Shown here: in pieces, positions 50,656 through 59,903 of the stretch | Position numbering within the stretch: position 1 is the stretch's first letter | How the letters are laid out: every line of letters starts with the position of its first letter | Source: Micromonospora peucetia | GTDB taxonomy: Bacteria > Actinomycetota > Actinomycetes > Mycobacteriales > Micromonosporaceae | Length of the DNA: 64,000 bases | Assembly: GCF_900091625.1 (NCBI RefSeq) | Contig: NZ_FMIC01000002.1 | Span: 124,001-188,000, forward strand | Direction: 5' to 3' | Made by a program: the position numbers and the translations under genes | Notes under the pieces: model-generated | What the model was told of the DNA's origin: nothing | Databases searched by the model: none | Seen by the model: only the letters and a program-made list of their open reading frames with translations

Positions 50656-51804
50656 GTGAAGATCCTGCACACCTCCGACTGGCATGTCGGCAAGGTCCTC
50701 AAGGGGCAGTCGCGGGCCGAGGAACACAAGCGGGTCCTGGCCGGCGTGATCGACGTCGCCCGCGCCGAGGCGCCCGACCTGGTCATCGTCGCCGGCGACC
50801 TCTACGACACCGCCGCCCCGACGCCCGAGGCCACCCGGCTGGTCACCCGGGCCCTGACCGCACTGCGCCGCACCGGCGCCGACGTGGTCGCCATCGGCGG
50901 CAACCACGACAACGGCCAGGCCCTCGACGCACTGCGGCCCTGGGCGGAGGCCGCCGGCATCACCTTGCGCGGCGGGGTCCGGGAGAACCCGGACGAGCAC
51001 GTCATCGACGGCACCACCGCCGGCGGGGAGCGCTGGCGGCTGGCGGCGCTGCCGTTCCTCTCCCAGCGCTACGCCATCCGCGCGGTGGAGATGTACGAGC
51101 TGACCGCCGCCGAGACCAGCCAGACGTACGCCGACCACCTGGGCCGGGTGCTGGGCCGGCTGACCGAGAGCTTCACCGAGCCGGACCGGGTGCACCTGGT
51201 CACCGCCCACCTGACCGTGGTCGGCGCGACCACCGGCGGCGGGGAGCGCGACGCGCACACCGTGCTGGGCTACGCGGTGCCGGCGACCGTCTTCCCGGGG
51301 ACGGCGCACTACGTGGCGCTGGGTCACCTGCACCGTTCGCAGCGGGTGCACGGCCCCTGCCCGATCCGCTACAGCGGCAGCCCGCTCGCGGTCGACTTCG
51401 GCGAGCAGGAGAACGTGCCGGCGGTGACCGTCGTCGAGGTCACCGCGACCACGGCGGCGCAGATCCGCGAGGTGCCGGTGACCGCCGCCTCCGCGCTGCG
51501 CACGGTCCGGGGCACCCTGGCCCAGCTCGCCGATCTGGAGGTGCCGGACGCCTGGCTGCGGGTGTTCGTCCGGGAACAGCCACGCGCCGGGCTGCGCGAG
51601 GAGGTCCAGGAGCTGCTTCCCCAGGCGCTGGAGATCCGGATCGACCCGGAGCTGGTGCCCACCCCGGGCAGCGGCACCCGGGTGGCGCAGCGGGCGGGCC
51701 GCTCGCCCCGGCAGCTCTTCGCCGACTACCTGGACGGTCGGGGGCACGCCGACGACGGGGTACGGGAGCTCTTCGACGAGCTCTTCGAGGAGGTCGAGCA
51801 CTGA
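50656..51804 (+). CDS. sbcD: Exonuclease SbcCD/Mre11-type nuclease subunit
   Basis: 382 residues. Calcineurin-like phosphoesterase motifs DWHVG, GDLYD, GGNHD, TAHLT and GHLH in order, then a capping domain. Mn-dependent nuclease of the Mre11/Rad50 complex. GTG at 50656 after GAAGGGCGG. Its stop overlaps the sbcC start by one base. Confidence 0.96.
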   Translation: MKILHTSDWHVGKVLKGQSRAEEHKRVLAGVIDVARAEAPDLVIVAGDLYDTAAPTPEATRLVTRALTALRRTGADVVAIGGNHDNGQALDALRPWAEAAGITLRGGVRENPDEHVIDGTTAGGERWRLAALPFLSQRYAIRAVEMYELTAAETSQTYADHLGRVLGRLTESFTEPDRVHLVTAHLTVVGATTGGGERDAHTVLGYAVPATVFPGTAHYVALGHLHRSQRVHGPCPIRYSGSPLAVDFGEQENVPAVTVVEVTATTAAQIREVPVTAASALRTVRGTLAQLADLEVPDAWLRVFVREQPRAGLREEVQELLPQALEIRIDPELVPTPGSGTRVAQRAGRSPRQLFADYLDGRGHADDGVRELFDELFEEVEH

Positions 51805-54278
51805 TGCGGCCGATGCGGCTGGACCTGGCGGGCTTCACCGTCTTCCGGGACGAGACCACCATCGACTTCACCGACGCCGACTTCTTCGCCCTGGTGGGAC
51901 CGACCGGCTCCGGCAAGTCGACGGTGCTGGACGCCATCTGCTTCGCCCTCTACGGCACGGTGCCCCGCTGGGGCGGGGCGCGGGGCCTGGCCAACGCCCT
52001 GGCGCCGTCGGCCACCGAGGGCCGGGTCCGGCTGGTCTTCGAGTCCGCCGGTAACCGCTACGTGGCGACCCGGGTGGTCCGCCGGGACGGCCGGGGAAAC
52101 GTCAAGACGGCCAACGCCGGGTTGCAGCTGATGCCGGCCGGTTTCGACGTGACCAAGCTCGACACCGGGCTGAGCCCGGACGACCTCGGCGAGGTGGTGG
52201 CCGGCACCCCCGCCGAGATGGAGCAGGCGGTGCTGGAGGCGGTCGGGCTGCCGTACGAGCAGTTCACCAGCTGCGTGGTGCTGCCGCAGGGGCAGTTCGC
52301 GGACTTCCTGCACGCCAAGCCGGCCACCCGGCAGCAGATCCTGGTCAACCTGCTCGGCCTCGGGGTCTACGAGGAGGTGCAGAAGAAGGCGACCGCGCGG
52401 GCCACGCAGGCCGAGGCGAAGCTGGAGGCGGTCGACCAGGCACTCGCCGGGCTCACCGACGTCGACGACGCCGCGCTGGCGGCGGCCACCGGGCAGGTCG
52501 ACCGGATGCGGGAGCTGGCCGGGGCGGTGGGTGCCGCCGTACCGGAGCTGGAGGCGGCCCGGGCGACGGCGCGGGAGGCGGGCGCGGCCCTGGCCGCCCT
52601 CGACGCCGAGCTGGCGGTGCTGGCCACCGTGCGGGCGCCGGACGGGGTGGCGGAGGTGGCCCGGGCGGTCGCGTCGGCGCGGGCCGGGGCGGACGAGGCG
52701 GCGACGGCGGTGTCGCTGGCCGAGGAGCGGGAGGAGAAGCTCCGCGGCGAGCTGGCCGCCGCCGGCGACGAGAGCGCGCTGCGGCTGCTGCTGCGGGCGT
52801 ACACCGACCGGGAGAAGCTGGCCGGCGAGGCGGAGGCGGTCCGTTCGGCGGTGACCGGGGCGCGGGCCGAGCACGGCGCGGCGGTGGCGGCGCTGGCCGA
52901 GGCGCGCGCGGCGGCCGAGCGGGCCGAGACGGAGCTGGAGGCGGCCTTCCGCGCCCACGAGGAGGCGAAGGCGACCGACCAGGCGGTGGCGTTACGCGGG
53001 CAGCTGCGCGACGGGGCGACCTGCCCGGTCTGCGAGCAGACCGTGGCGGCGGTGCCTGCGGTGCCGGCCGACTCGGCGGTGGCCGCCGCCACGGCGGCGG
53101 GACGGGCGGCGCGGGCCGCCAGCAAGGCCGCCCAGTCGGTGGTGCAGGAGCGCGACGGCGCGGCCCGGGAGCTGGAGCGGACGCTGCTGCGCGCGCGGGC
53201 CCGGCAGGACCAGGTGCAGGACCGGCTGGCCGAGCTGGACGGCCAGTTGGCCGGGGCGGCCGGGCCGGCGGTGCTGCGCCGCGAGCTGGACGACCATGCG
53301 CGGCTGCGCCGGGCGCTGGAGGAGTCGGCGGCGGCGGTGCGGGCCGGCCGGGACGCCGCCCGGCGGGCCCGGGCGGCGGTGGACGCCGCCGAGGAGCGGC
53401 TGCGGGCGACCTGGCGGGCGTTCGACGCCGCCCGCGACGGGCTGGGCCGGTTCGGGCCGCCGACGGCGGACCGGGAGGACCTCGGTGCCGCGTGGGCCGC
53501 CCTCACCGGGTGGGCCGGCGGGGAGACGCAGCGCCGCCGCGCGCAGCGGGCCGGGCGGGCCGGGGCGGTGGCGGAGGCCGAGGCGGTGGCCGCCGGTGTC
53601 GGCGAGCGCATCGCGGGCATCCTCGCCGCCGCCGGGCTGCCGGCCGCCGAGGATCCGGTCCGCGCCACCGACCGCGCCCTGGAGCGGGCCGAGGCCGACC
53701 TGCGCGAGCTGGAGCGGCGCCGCGAGCAGGCCGGCGGGCTGCGCGAGCAACGGTCCGGGTACGAACGCGGCGCGCAGGTGGCCCGGGCCCTCGCGGGGCA
53801 CCTGCGGGCCAACAACTTCGAGCGGTGGCTGCTGGCCGAGGCGTTGGACCTGCTGGTCGACGGCGCCTCGGGCATCCTGCGCGAGCTTTCCGCCGGGCAG
53901 TACGACCTGGTGCACGACAAGGGCGAGTTCTTCGTGGTCGACCACCACGACGCGGGGCTGCGCCGGGGCGTACGCACGCTGTCCGGCGGCGAGACCTTCC
54001 AGGCGTCGCTGGCGCTGGCGCTGGCGCTGTCGGAGCAGCTCGCCGGGATGTCCACCACGGCGGCGAGCCTGGAGTCGATCGTGCTGGACGAGGGTTTCGG
54101 CACGCTCGACGTGGCCGCCCTCGACACGGTGGCCGCCACGCTGGAGAATCTGGCCGCCCGGGGCGACCGGATGGTCGGGGTGGTCACCCACGTGCCGGCC
54201 CTGGCCGAACGCATCCCGGTCCGCTTCGAGGTCAGCAAGGACGCCCGGTCGGCCCGCGTCGAGCGGACCGGCCGGTGA
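51804..54278 (+). CDS. sbcC: SbcC/Rad50-type ATPase
   Basis: 824 residues, shorter than E. coli SbcC. Walker A GPTGSGKST, long Ala/Glu/Arg coiled coils, zinc hook CPVC (C407, C410) at the apex, signature LSGGETFQASLAL and Walker B SIVLDEGFGTLD. Bridges and opens DNA ends for SbcD. ATG at 51804 overlaps the sbcD TGA. Confidence 0.95.
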   Translation: MRPMRLDLAGFTVFRDETTIDFTDADFFALVGPTGSGKSTVLDAICFALYGTVPRWGGARGLANALAPSATEGRVRLVFESAGNRYVATRVVRRDGRGNVKTANAGLQLMPAGFDVTKLDTGLSPDDLGEVVAGTPAEMEQAVLEAVGLPYEQFTSCVVLPQGQFADFLHAKPATRQQILVNLLGLGVYEEVQKKATARATQAEAKLEAVDQALAGLTDVDDAALAAATGQVDRMRELAGAVGAAVPELEAARATAREAGAALAALDAELAVLATVRAPDGVAEVARAVASARAGADEAATAVSLAEEREEKLRGELAAAGDESALRLLLRAYTDREKLAGEAEAVRSAVTGARAEHGAAVAALAEARAAAERAETELEAAFRAHEEAKATDQAVALRGQLRDGATCPVCEQTVAAVPAVPADSAVAAATAAGRAARAASKAAQSVVQERDGAARELERTLLRARARQDQVQDRLAELDGQLAGAAGPAVLRRELDDHARLRRALEESAAAVRAGRDAARRARAAVDAAEERLRATWRAFDAARDGLGRFGPPTADREDLGAAWAALTGWAGGETQRRRAQRAGRAGAVAEAEAVAAGVGERIAGILAAAGLPAAEDPVRATDRALERAEADLRELERRREQAGGLREQRSGYERGAQVARALAGHLRANNFERWLLAEALDLLVDGASGILRELSAGQYDLVHDKGEFFVVDHHDAGLRRGVRTLSGGETFQASLALALALSEQLAGMSTTAASLESIVLDEGFGTLDVAALDTVAATLENLAARGDRMVGVVTHVPALAERIPVRFEVSKDARSARVERTGR

Positions 54279-54327
54279 ACGGGGCCCGCCGCGGCGCCCC
54301 GGCATGCGTGACGGAAGGATCGCTGCG

Positions 54328-55287
54328 GTGACCGACCCCCGGTTCTTCGTCGACGCGTGGGATCCGGCGTACGGCGCCTCGTTCGAGGCGTCCGGCGACG
54401 GTCCCGCCGCGCAGAGCAGCGCCCAGGTCGACCCGGACGCCGAGTTGCCGGCGGTGGACTGGCGGGCGATCGGGCCGCGGGCGGGCGTCCGCGCCCCCGA
54501 CGTGGTGCTGCTCGTCGACGGGGTACGCCGGATCGACGCGAGCGTGTGGACGGCGGAGGAGGATGGCGCGTCCTTCCCCGGCCTGGCCGCGTCGTACGCC
54601 GCCGGGGTGGTCCGGTGCGACCTGGAGCGCGGCGCGGCGCAACTGGCCGGCACGCGGGTCGGTCGAGGGCTGTTCACCGCCAGTCCCTCGGCGGCGGACG
54701 TGGTGGCCGGCAGCGTCCGCTACCCGGTGCACCGGGTCAGCGGCACGGGCGAGCTGAACAAGCTTCCGGCTGCCGTGCAGGGGCCGCTGACCGCGCTGGA
54801 GGTGGAGGTCTCCGGGGCGGCCCGTACGGACGGCGACCTGCTGGTGGTCGACGGACCGCTGCGCAACCGGCGGCAGCTGCCGCGCACCCTCGGCTACATC
54901 AAGACGCAGCATCGCCATTACCTGGACGCCCGGCTGACCGCCGTGGTCACTCAGCTGGCTGCCGGCGAGCGCTCCCCGGTGTTCAAGCTCGGCACCGCCT
55001 GGGGCGGCTGGTCCTGGTATCTGCGGCTGCCGGTGGCCCACGGCGCGCCGTGGGCGGGCATCGTCCGGATGGAGTGCTCCGCCGAGTTGAGCGTTGACGA
55101 GGCGGTGGGCCTGGCCGACCTCTCGCTGGTCACGCTGCCCCGGTTCGCCTCCACCCCCTACAAGGACCCGCGGGCGCCGCAGAACCTGATCCCGATCGCC
55201 GGGCTGGAGCGCCGGTTGCGGGCGCTGCTCGGCGACGCGCGGCTGCTGCACCGGGTGCTCACCGCCGCCGCCCGGGCCCGGCGCTGA
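54328..55287 (+). CDS. nurA: NurA-like nuclease
   Basis: 319 residues, NurA (PIWI/RNase H-like) nuclease fold. Two Asp motifs fit the active site: VLLVDGVRRIDASVW (D64) and LLVVDGPLRNRRQ (D175), followed by LGYIKTQHRHYLD with Lys and His. NurA with HerA makes the 3' overhangs needed for recombination. GTG at 54328 preferred because GGAAGG sits 9 nt upstream; an ATG at 54304 is in frame. Order herA-sbcD-sbcC-nurA keeps all four archaeal partners together. Its stop overlaps the next gene (TGATG). Confidence 0.88.
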   Translation: MTDPRFFVDAWDPAYGASFEASGDGPAAQSSAQVDPDAELPAVDWRAIGPRAGVRAPDVVLLVDGVRRIDASVWTAEEDGASFPGLAASYAAGVVRCDLERGAAQLAGTRVGRGLFTASPSAADVVAGSVRYPVHRVSGTGELNKLPAAVQGPLTALEVEVSGAARTDGDLLVVDGPLRNRRQLPRTLGYIKTQHRHYLDARLTAVVTQLAAGERSPVFKLGTAWGGWSWYLRLPVAHGAPWAGIVRMECSAELSVDEAVGLADLSLVTLPRFASTPYKDPRAPQNLIPIAGLERRLRALLGDARLLHRVLTAAARARR

Positions 55288-56144
55288 TGGGCCGCAAGCG
55301 GGCCGCCGACACGGTGGCCGCGCGGGTGGACACCGGCCAGGCCGAGCTGGTGCCGGATCCGGACCGGCCGGGGTCGTGGACGCTGCTGCTCGACGGCGCC
55401 CCGCAGTCGCACGTGGACCTGGCCGATCCCACCCACCTGGAGTTCGAGTACGTCCGGCGCCTCGCCGCCGCGATCGATCTGGTGGCCCCGGCCGGCACGC
55501 CGCTGCGGGTGCTGCACCTCGGCGGCGGCGCGCTGACCCTGCCCCGCTACGTGTCGGCCACCCGGCCCGGCTCCACCCAGCGGGTGGTCGAGGTGGACGG
55601 CGCGCTGGTGGAGCTGGTCCGCAGCGCCCTGCCGTGGCCGCCGGACCCCCGGCTCAAGGTGCGGGTGGCCGACGCCCGCGAGGTGCTCGCCGCCGGCCGG
55701 GACGCCAGCTACGACGTGGTGGTCGCCGACGTATTCGCCGGCGCCCGCACCCCGGCGCACCTCACCTCGGCCGAGTTCGCCGCCGAGGTGGCCCGGGTGC
55801 TGCGTCCCACCGGTTTCCACCTGGCGAACGTCGCCGACGGCCCGCCGCTGCGGCACGCGCGGGGGCAGGTCGTCACGGTCCGGTCGGTGCTGCCCCGGGC
55901 CTGCCTGGTCGGCGACGCGGCGGTGCTGCGGGGGCGGCGCTACGGCAATCTGGTGCTGGTGGCCGGCCGGGTCGAGCCGCCGGTGCCGGAGCTGACCCGA
56001 CGCGCCGCCGGCGACTGGTTCCCCGGCCGGGTGCTGGCCGGCGACGAGCTGGACCGCTTCGCTGGGGGCGCCCCGGTGATCCGCGACGCCGACGCCACCG
56101 ACTCGACCCCGCCGCCGCCCGGGATCTTCTCCGTGCGCCGTTGA
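55287..56144 (+). CDS. Spermidine-synthase-like class I methyltransferase fold protein
   Basis: 285 residues. VLHLGGGALTLPRYV is the cofactor loop, VVEVDGALVELVR the acidic strand end, DAREVLAAG and YDVVVADVFAGARTP the active-site region. Polyamine-binding residues are not clear, so it may not make spermidine; many actinobacterial members are of unknown function. Coupled to nurA by a 1-nt overlap, which places it in the repair transcript. Product of that link is unknown. Confidence 0.82.
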   Translation: MGRKRAADTVAARVDTGQAELVPDPDRPGSWTLLLDGAPQSHVDLADPTHLEFEYVRRLAAAIDLVAPAGTPLRVLHLGGGALTLPRYVSATRPGSTQRVVEVDGALVELVRSALPWPPDPRLKVRVADAREVLAAGRDASYDVVVADVFAGARTPAHLTSAEFAAEVARVLRPTGFHLANVADGPPLRHARGQVVTVRSVLPRACLVGDAAVLRGRRYGNLVLVAGRVEPPVPELTRRAAGDWFPGRVLAGDELDRFAGGAPVIRDADATDSTPPPPGIFSVRR

Positions 56145-56236
56145 GCCGGGTCGGGCCGGCGTTGTCGGCGACACCGCCGGCCCCCGCGGGCGACGGCGTC
56201 GCCGGTCACGGGCTGCGGGCGTGACAGCATGTGCGG

Positions 56237-57157
56237 GTGACCGGGACCGAACCCACCGCGCGTCGGGAGCTGCGCCCGCCCGCCGGGTACCGGCTGGCCG
56301 CGTCGGTCCGGGCGCTGACCTTCAGCCCGTACGACCCCTGCGCGCGCGTCGCGGCCGGCACCTTCTGGTGGGCCACCCGCACTCCGGACGGGCCGGCCAC
56401 CCTCGCCCTGCGGCCGGTCGGCGGCGACCTGCTCGCCGAGGGCTACGGCCCGGGCGCCGGCTGGGTGGTGGAGCGGGCGGACGCGGTCGCCGGGCTCCGG
56501 GACGACGTCACCGGGTTCGCGGCGCTCGCCGCCGCCCACCCCGTGGTGGCGCGGCTCGCCGCCCAGCACCGGGGGTTGCGGATGCCGGCCACCGGTCAGG
56601 TCTTCCCCCGGCTGCTGCGGGCGGTCTTCGAGCAGAAGGTGACCGGCAAGGAGGCGTACCGGGCGTACGCGGCGACGGTGCGGCACTTCGCCGAGGCGGC
56701 GCCCGGGCCGATGCAGCCGCTGCTGCTGCCGCCGGAGCCGGCTGCGGTGGCCGCCACCCCGTACTGGGTGTTCCACCCGTTCGGCGTGGAGCAGCGCCGG
56801 GCCGAGACGCTGCGCCGCGTGGCGGCCGTCGCCGACCGGCTGGAGCGCTGCGCGGACTCCGCCGAGGCCACCCGCCGGCTCACCGCCATCGCCGGCATCG
56901 GAGCGTGGACCGCGGCCGAGGTGGTGCGGATCGCGTACGGGGACCCGGACGCGGTCAGCGTCGGCGACTTCCACGTGCCGAACACGGTGGCCTGGGCCCT
57001 GGCGGGCGAGCCGCGCGGCGACGACGCCCGGATGCTGGCTCTGCTGGAGCCGTTCCGGGGGCACCGGGGGCGGGTCTGCGTGCTGTTGGCGGCCGCCGGC
57101 GTCCAGGCCCCGAAGTACGGCCCCCGGATGCCGATCCGCTCCTTCGCCCGGTTCTGA
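56237..57157 (+). CDS. AlkA-type DNA glycosylase (HhH-GPD)
   Basis: 306 residues. HhH-GPD core: LTAIAGIGAWTAAEVVRIAYG and the catalytic Asp in AVSVGDFHVPNTVAW. An AlkA-like N-terminal domain precedes it. Excises alkylated bases. GTG at 56237 is preferred; GTG at 56231 is in frame and no ribosome-binding site decides. Follows the end-resection cluster by 92 bp and may share its transcript. Confidence 0.88.
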   Translation: MTGTEPTARRELRPPAGYRLAASVRALTFSPYDPCARVAAGTFWWATRTPDGPATLALRPVGGDLLAEGYGPGAGWVVERADAVAGLRDDVTGFAALAAAHPVVARLAAQHRGLRMPATGQVFPRLLRAVFEQKVTGKEAYRAYAATVRHFAEAAPGPMQPLLLPPEPAAVAATPYWVFHPFGVEQRRAETLRRVAAVADRLERCADSAEATRRLTAIAGIGAWTAAEVVRIAYGDPDAVSVGDFHVPNTVAWALAGEPRGDDARMLALLEPFRGHRGRVCVLLAAAGVQAPKYGPRMPIRSFARF

Positions 57158-57232
57158 CCGGCCACTCCCGCCCGTCGGGTGCCGTTGACGCTGGCGACGA
57201 TTGACGCGTCACGTCGACGCGGGGCGGGCGGG

Positions 57233-57736
57233 TCAGGGGCGGGCGCAGAGCCGGCGCAGGGTGCGGCCGAGCCACCAGGCGTACGCGTGCTGGAAGGCCC
57301 GGCCCGCAGGCCCCGCCGTGTGCATCACCCAGCCGTCGGGCCGGCTGAACGCGAGCACCTCGAACCAGACTCGGCCGGCGGCGTCGCGGCTGACCACGAA
57401 CGCCTCCTCGCCACGCGCCGGGTGCCCGGGCAGCGTGCCGTACCCGAAGCCGGCCCGCCGCCCGTCGTCGACGGCCCAGACCACTTCGCAGGGCGCGGCC
57501 AGCCGCAGCGGGCCGACCCCCAGGCCGGAGACCACCCGGACCCCGGGTGCGGCCCGGTCGGCGCCGGCGTCCATCCGGATGCCGGCTGCCCGGTGCAGGC
57601 GCCAGTCGAGCACCGCCGACCCGGCCGCCGCGAAGCAGGAGTCGGGCAGCCGGACCCGGTGTCGCACGTGCCGCCAGCCGGGCGGCAGGTCGCCGGACTC
57701 GGTGGCGCCGACGTGCGGATAGGTCAGTGCCAGCAC
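57233..57736 (-). CDS. DUF1990 family protein
   Basis: 167 residues. VLALTYPHVGATESGDLPPG at the start, WAVDDGRRAGFGYGTLPGHP and the closing AYAWWLGRTLRRL are the DUF1990 pattern. Function unknown; lipocalin-like fold suspected. GTG at 57736 after GGAGGTG. Convergent with the glycosylase. Confidence 0.88.
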   Translation of the reverse strand: MLALTYPHVGATESGDLPPGWRHVRHRVRLPDSCFAAAGSAVLDWRLHRAAGIRMDAGADRAAPGVRVVSGLGVGPLRLAAPCEVVWAVDDGRRAGFGYGTLPGHPARGEEAFVVSRDAAGRVWFEVLAFSRPDGWVMHTAGPAGRAFQHAYAWWLGRTLRRLCARP

Positions 57737-57819
57737 GGCGCACCTCCACGGTTCGGCGGAACTCCGCCAGCGTACGGGCGGCTGCGGGCGGGTGGGCGGC
57801 CCGCCCTGCTGGAGAGGAC

Positions 57820-58245
57820 TCAGGTCAGTTGCTCGCAGCGACGCCTGAGCCCGTCGGCCTCCATCCGCAGATAGCGGCGCAGCAGGTCGCCGTAGAGCCA
57901 ACCGACAGGCCCGGCCAGCGGCCCGGACTGTGTGACGGCCAACTCGACCCGGCTGCGCCCGTCGGGCAGCGACAGCACCCGGTGCTCACCGAGCGAGCGG
58001 ACCCCGGGGCTGCGCGACTCCCAGGAGAACGACCGCCCCTCGGTCAGCTCGGTGACCCGCCACACCGCCGGTCGCAGCTTCGGCTGCTCCAGCCGGGCGG
58101 TGGCGCCCACCGCGAGCGGCCCCGGCTCCCGCCGTGCCGCCCGGCGTACCGAGGGCGTCCACTCCGACCACCGTTCGACGTCGACCAGCACCGCCCAGAC
58201 CTGTCCGGCCTCGGCAGCCACCTCCGTACCGGCCTCGAACCGCAT
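57820..58245 (-). CDS. SRPBCC (START-like) family protein
   Basis: 141 residues. VWAVLVDVERWSEWTPSV and the C-terminal amphipathic helix LYGDLLRRYLRMEADGLRRR are typical of the polyketide-cyclase/START-like group that binds hydrophobic ligands. ATG at 58245 with GGAGGAGG upstream. Ligand unknown. Lies 83 bp upstream of the DUF1990 gene on the same strand. Confidence 0.87.
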   Translation of the reverse strand: MRFEAGTEVAAEAGQVWAVLVDVERWSEWTPSVRRAARREPGPLAVGATARLEQPKLRPAVWRVTELTEGRSFSWESRSPGVRSLGEHRVLSLPDGRSRVELAVTQSGPLAGPVGWLYGDLLRRYLRMEADGLRRRCEQLT

Positions 58246-58408
58246 CGCGCCTCCTCCCGAGGCGGCGCCCGGACGGCGCCGCTGCCCGTTGCGACGATGC
58301 TGCCCCACGGATCGTGACCATGACATCCGCCGGCCGTTCGTCACCACCGCCGGCAGGTCCGTCGCCGTCGGTACACCCTGGCCGCCGCCGAGGCCTGCCG
58401 CCGCCGGG

Positions 58409-58621
58409 TCAGACGGCCTCGCGCAGGTCGGCCAGCCCAAGGGGGGTACGCCGACGCAGCAGCTCCTCCAGCTCCGCCACCGAGCCGACCTCACCGAGCA
58501 CGTCCTTGCCCCCGCCGAACTGGCGGGGATAGCGGCGCACCAGCCGGTACCGGTGGCGGCCCCGGATCAGCTCGACACTCACCCGCCACCGACCGCAGCA
58601 CCCGCAGACCCACTCCGACAC
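58409..58621 (-). CDS. Small Cys-containing hypothetical protein (70 aa)
   Basis: VSEWVCGCCGRWRVSVELIR followed by a basic RGRHRYRLVRRYP segment and a Glu/Leu helix (SVAELEELLRRR). The CGCC cluster may bind a metal. GTG at 58621 chosen since TACTTT (58633-58628 on the minus strand) ends 6 nt upstream, a leaderless arrangement. I do not recognise the family. Divergent from ligC. Confidence 0.55.
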   Translation of the reverse strand: MSEWVCGCCGRWRVSVELIRGRHRYRLVRRYPRQFGGGKDVLGEVGSVAELEELLRRRTPLGLADLREAV

Positions 58622-58757
58622 CCCGCGAAAGTAGCTCTGACCTGTGGTTTCCTGATTCGCCCGGTGCGGCACGAGCGGCGCGCGGCCGGACACGCCGCCC
58701 GCCTACCGACGGTGATCTGTCTCACGACTGTCGGTGCGGTCTGGTTGACTGGTCGCC

Positions 58758-59870
58758 GTGAAGCTGCCGATCAGTCCGCCGGTCGAGCCGATGCTGGCCA
58801 AGAGCGTCCCGCGGGTCCCCACCGCGTCCGGGATGACCTACGAGCCGAAGTGGGACGGCTTCCGGTGCATCGTGTTCCGCGACGGCGACGAGGTGGAGCT
58901 GTCCAGCCGGGGCGGCAAGTCGATGACCCGCTACTTCCCCGAGGTGGTCGAGCAGGCCCGCCGCCAGCTGCCCGAACGGTGCGCGGTCGACGGCGAGCTG
59001 ATCGTGATCCGGCGCGACGGCCCGGACGGGCAGCCCCGGCTCGACTTCGAGCTGCTGGCCCAACGGGTCCACCCGGCGGCGTCCCGGGTGAAACTGCTGG
59101 CCGAGACCACGCCGGCCGACTTCGTCGCCTTCGACCTGCTCGCCCTCGACGACGAGACGCTGCTCGACGAGCCCTATCCCAGGCGTCGCGCCCGGCTGGA
59201 GTCGGCGCTGGCCGGGGTGCGCCCGCCGGTGCACGTCACCCAGGTCACCACCGACGTCGACACCGCGCGTCGCTGGTTCGACGTCTTCGAGGGCGCCGGC
59301 CTGGACGGCCTGATCGCCAAGCCGGCCGACCTACCCTACGAGCCGGGCAAGCGGCTCATGTTCAAGGTCAAGCACGCCCGCACCGCCGACGTGGTGGTGG
59401 CCGGCTTCCGGTGGCACAAGTCCGGCCCGGTGGTCGGCTCACTCCTGCTCGGCCTTTACGACGACGACGGAGTGCTGCACCACGTCGGGGTGAGCGCGTC
59501 GTTCACCATGGCCCGCCGCGCGGAGCTGCTGGAGGAGCTGGAGCCCTACCGCGACGTCGGCGCCGACCACCCGTGGGTGCACGGCGACCACGAGCGCGGC
59601 CAGCGCCTCCCCGGCGGGGTGAGCCGCTGGACGGGCACCCGCAACCTCGAGTGGGAGCCACTGCGCCCCGAGCTGGTGGTCGAGGTCGGCTACGACGCCA
59701 TGGAGGGCGAACGGTTCCGGCACACCGCCCGGTTCGTCCGTTGGCGGCCCGACCGCGATCCCCGCTCCTGCCGCTACGACCAGCTCGACCGGCCCGTACG
59801 GTTCGATGTGGACCAGGTGCTGCGCGGCGATCCGACGGTGACCGTCAAGTCCGCCGACGGCCCGGCGTAG
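58758..59870 (+). CDS. ligC: ATP-dependent DNA ligase (LigC type)
   Basis: 370 residues. Nucleotidyl-transfer Lys in EPKWDGFR (K31), then SSRGGKSMTRYFPE, VDGELIVI, VAFDLLALDD and LMFKVKHARTADVVVAGFRW. C-terminal OB-fold present, no nuclease or polymerase fused. LigC enzymes serve gap repair with a Prim-PolC polymerase, which is not seen next to it. GTG at 58758 without a clear ribosome-binding site. Confidence 0.93.
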   Translation: MKLPISPPVEPMLAKSVPRVPTASGMTYEPKWDGFRCIVFRDGDEVELSSRGGKSMTRYFPEVVEQARRQLPERCAVDGELIVIRRDGPDGQPRLDFELLAQRVHPAASRVKLLAETTPADFVAFDLLALDDETLLDEPYPRRRARLESALAGVRPPVHVTQVTTDVDTARRWFDVFEGAGLDGLIAKPADLPYEPGKRLMFKVKHARTADVVVAGFRWHKSGPVVGSLLLGLYDDDGVLHHVGVSASFTMARRAELLEELEPYRDVGADHPWVHGDHERGQRLPGGVSRWTGTRNLEWEPLRPELVVEVGYDAMEGERFRHTARFVRWRPDRDPRSCRYDQLDRPVRFDVDQVLRGDPTVTVKSADGPA

Positions 59871-59903
59871 CCTGGCCGTCGACTCGATCACGGAGGCTCG
59901 CCA

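Noticed and set aside
47271..50786. 1171-residue minus-strand frame ending as the pRiA4b-type protein
   Set aside because: Only the last 181 codons match a family; the rest is antisense to the RibD and HerA genes, so the start was set at 47816.
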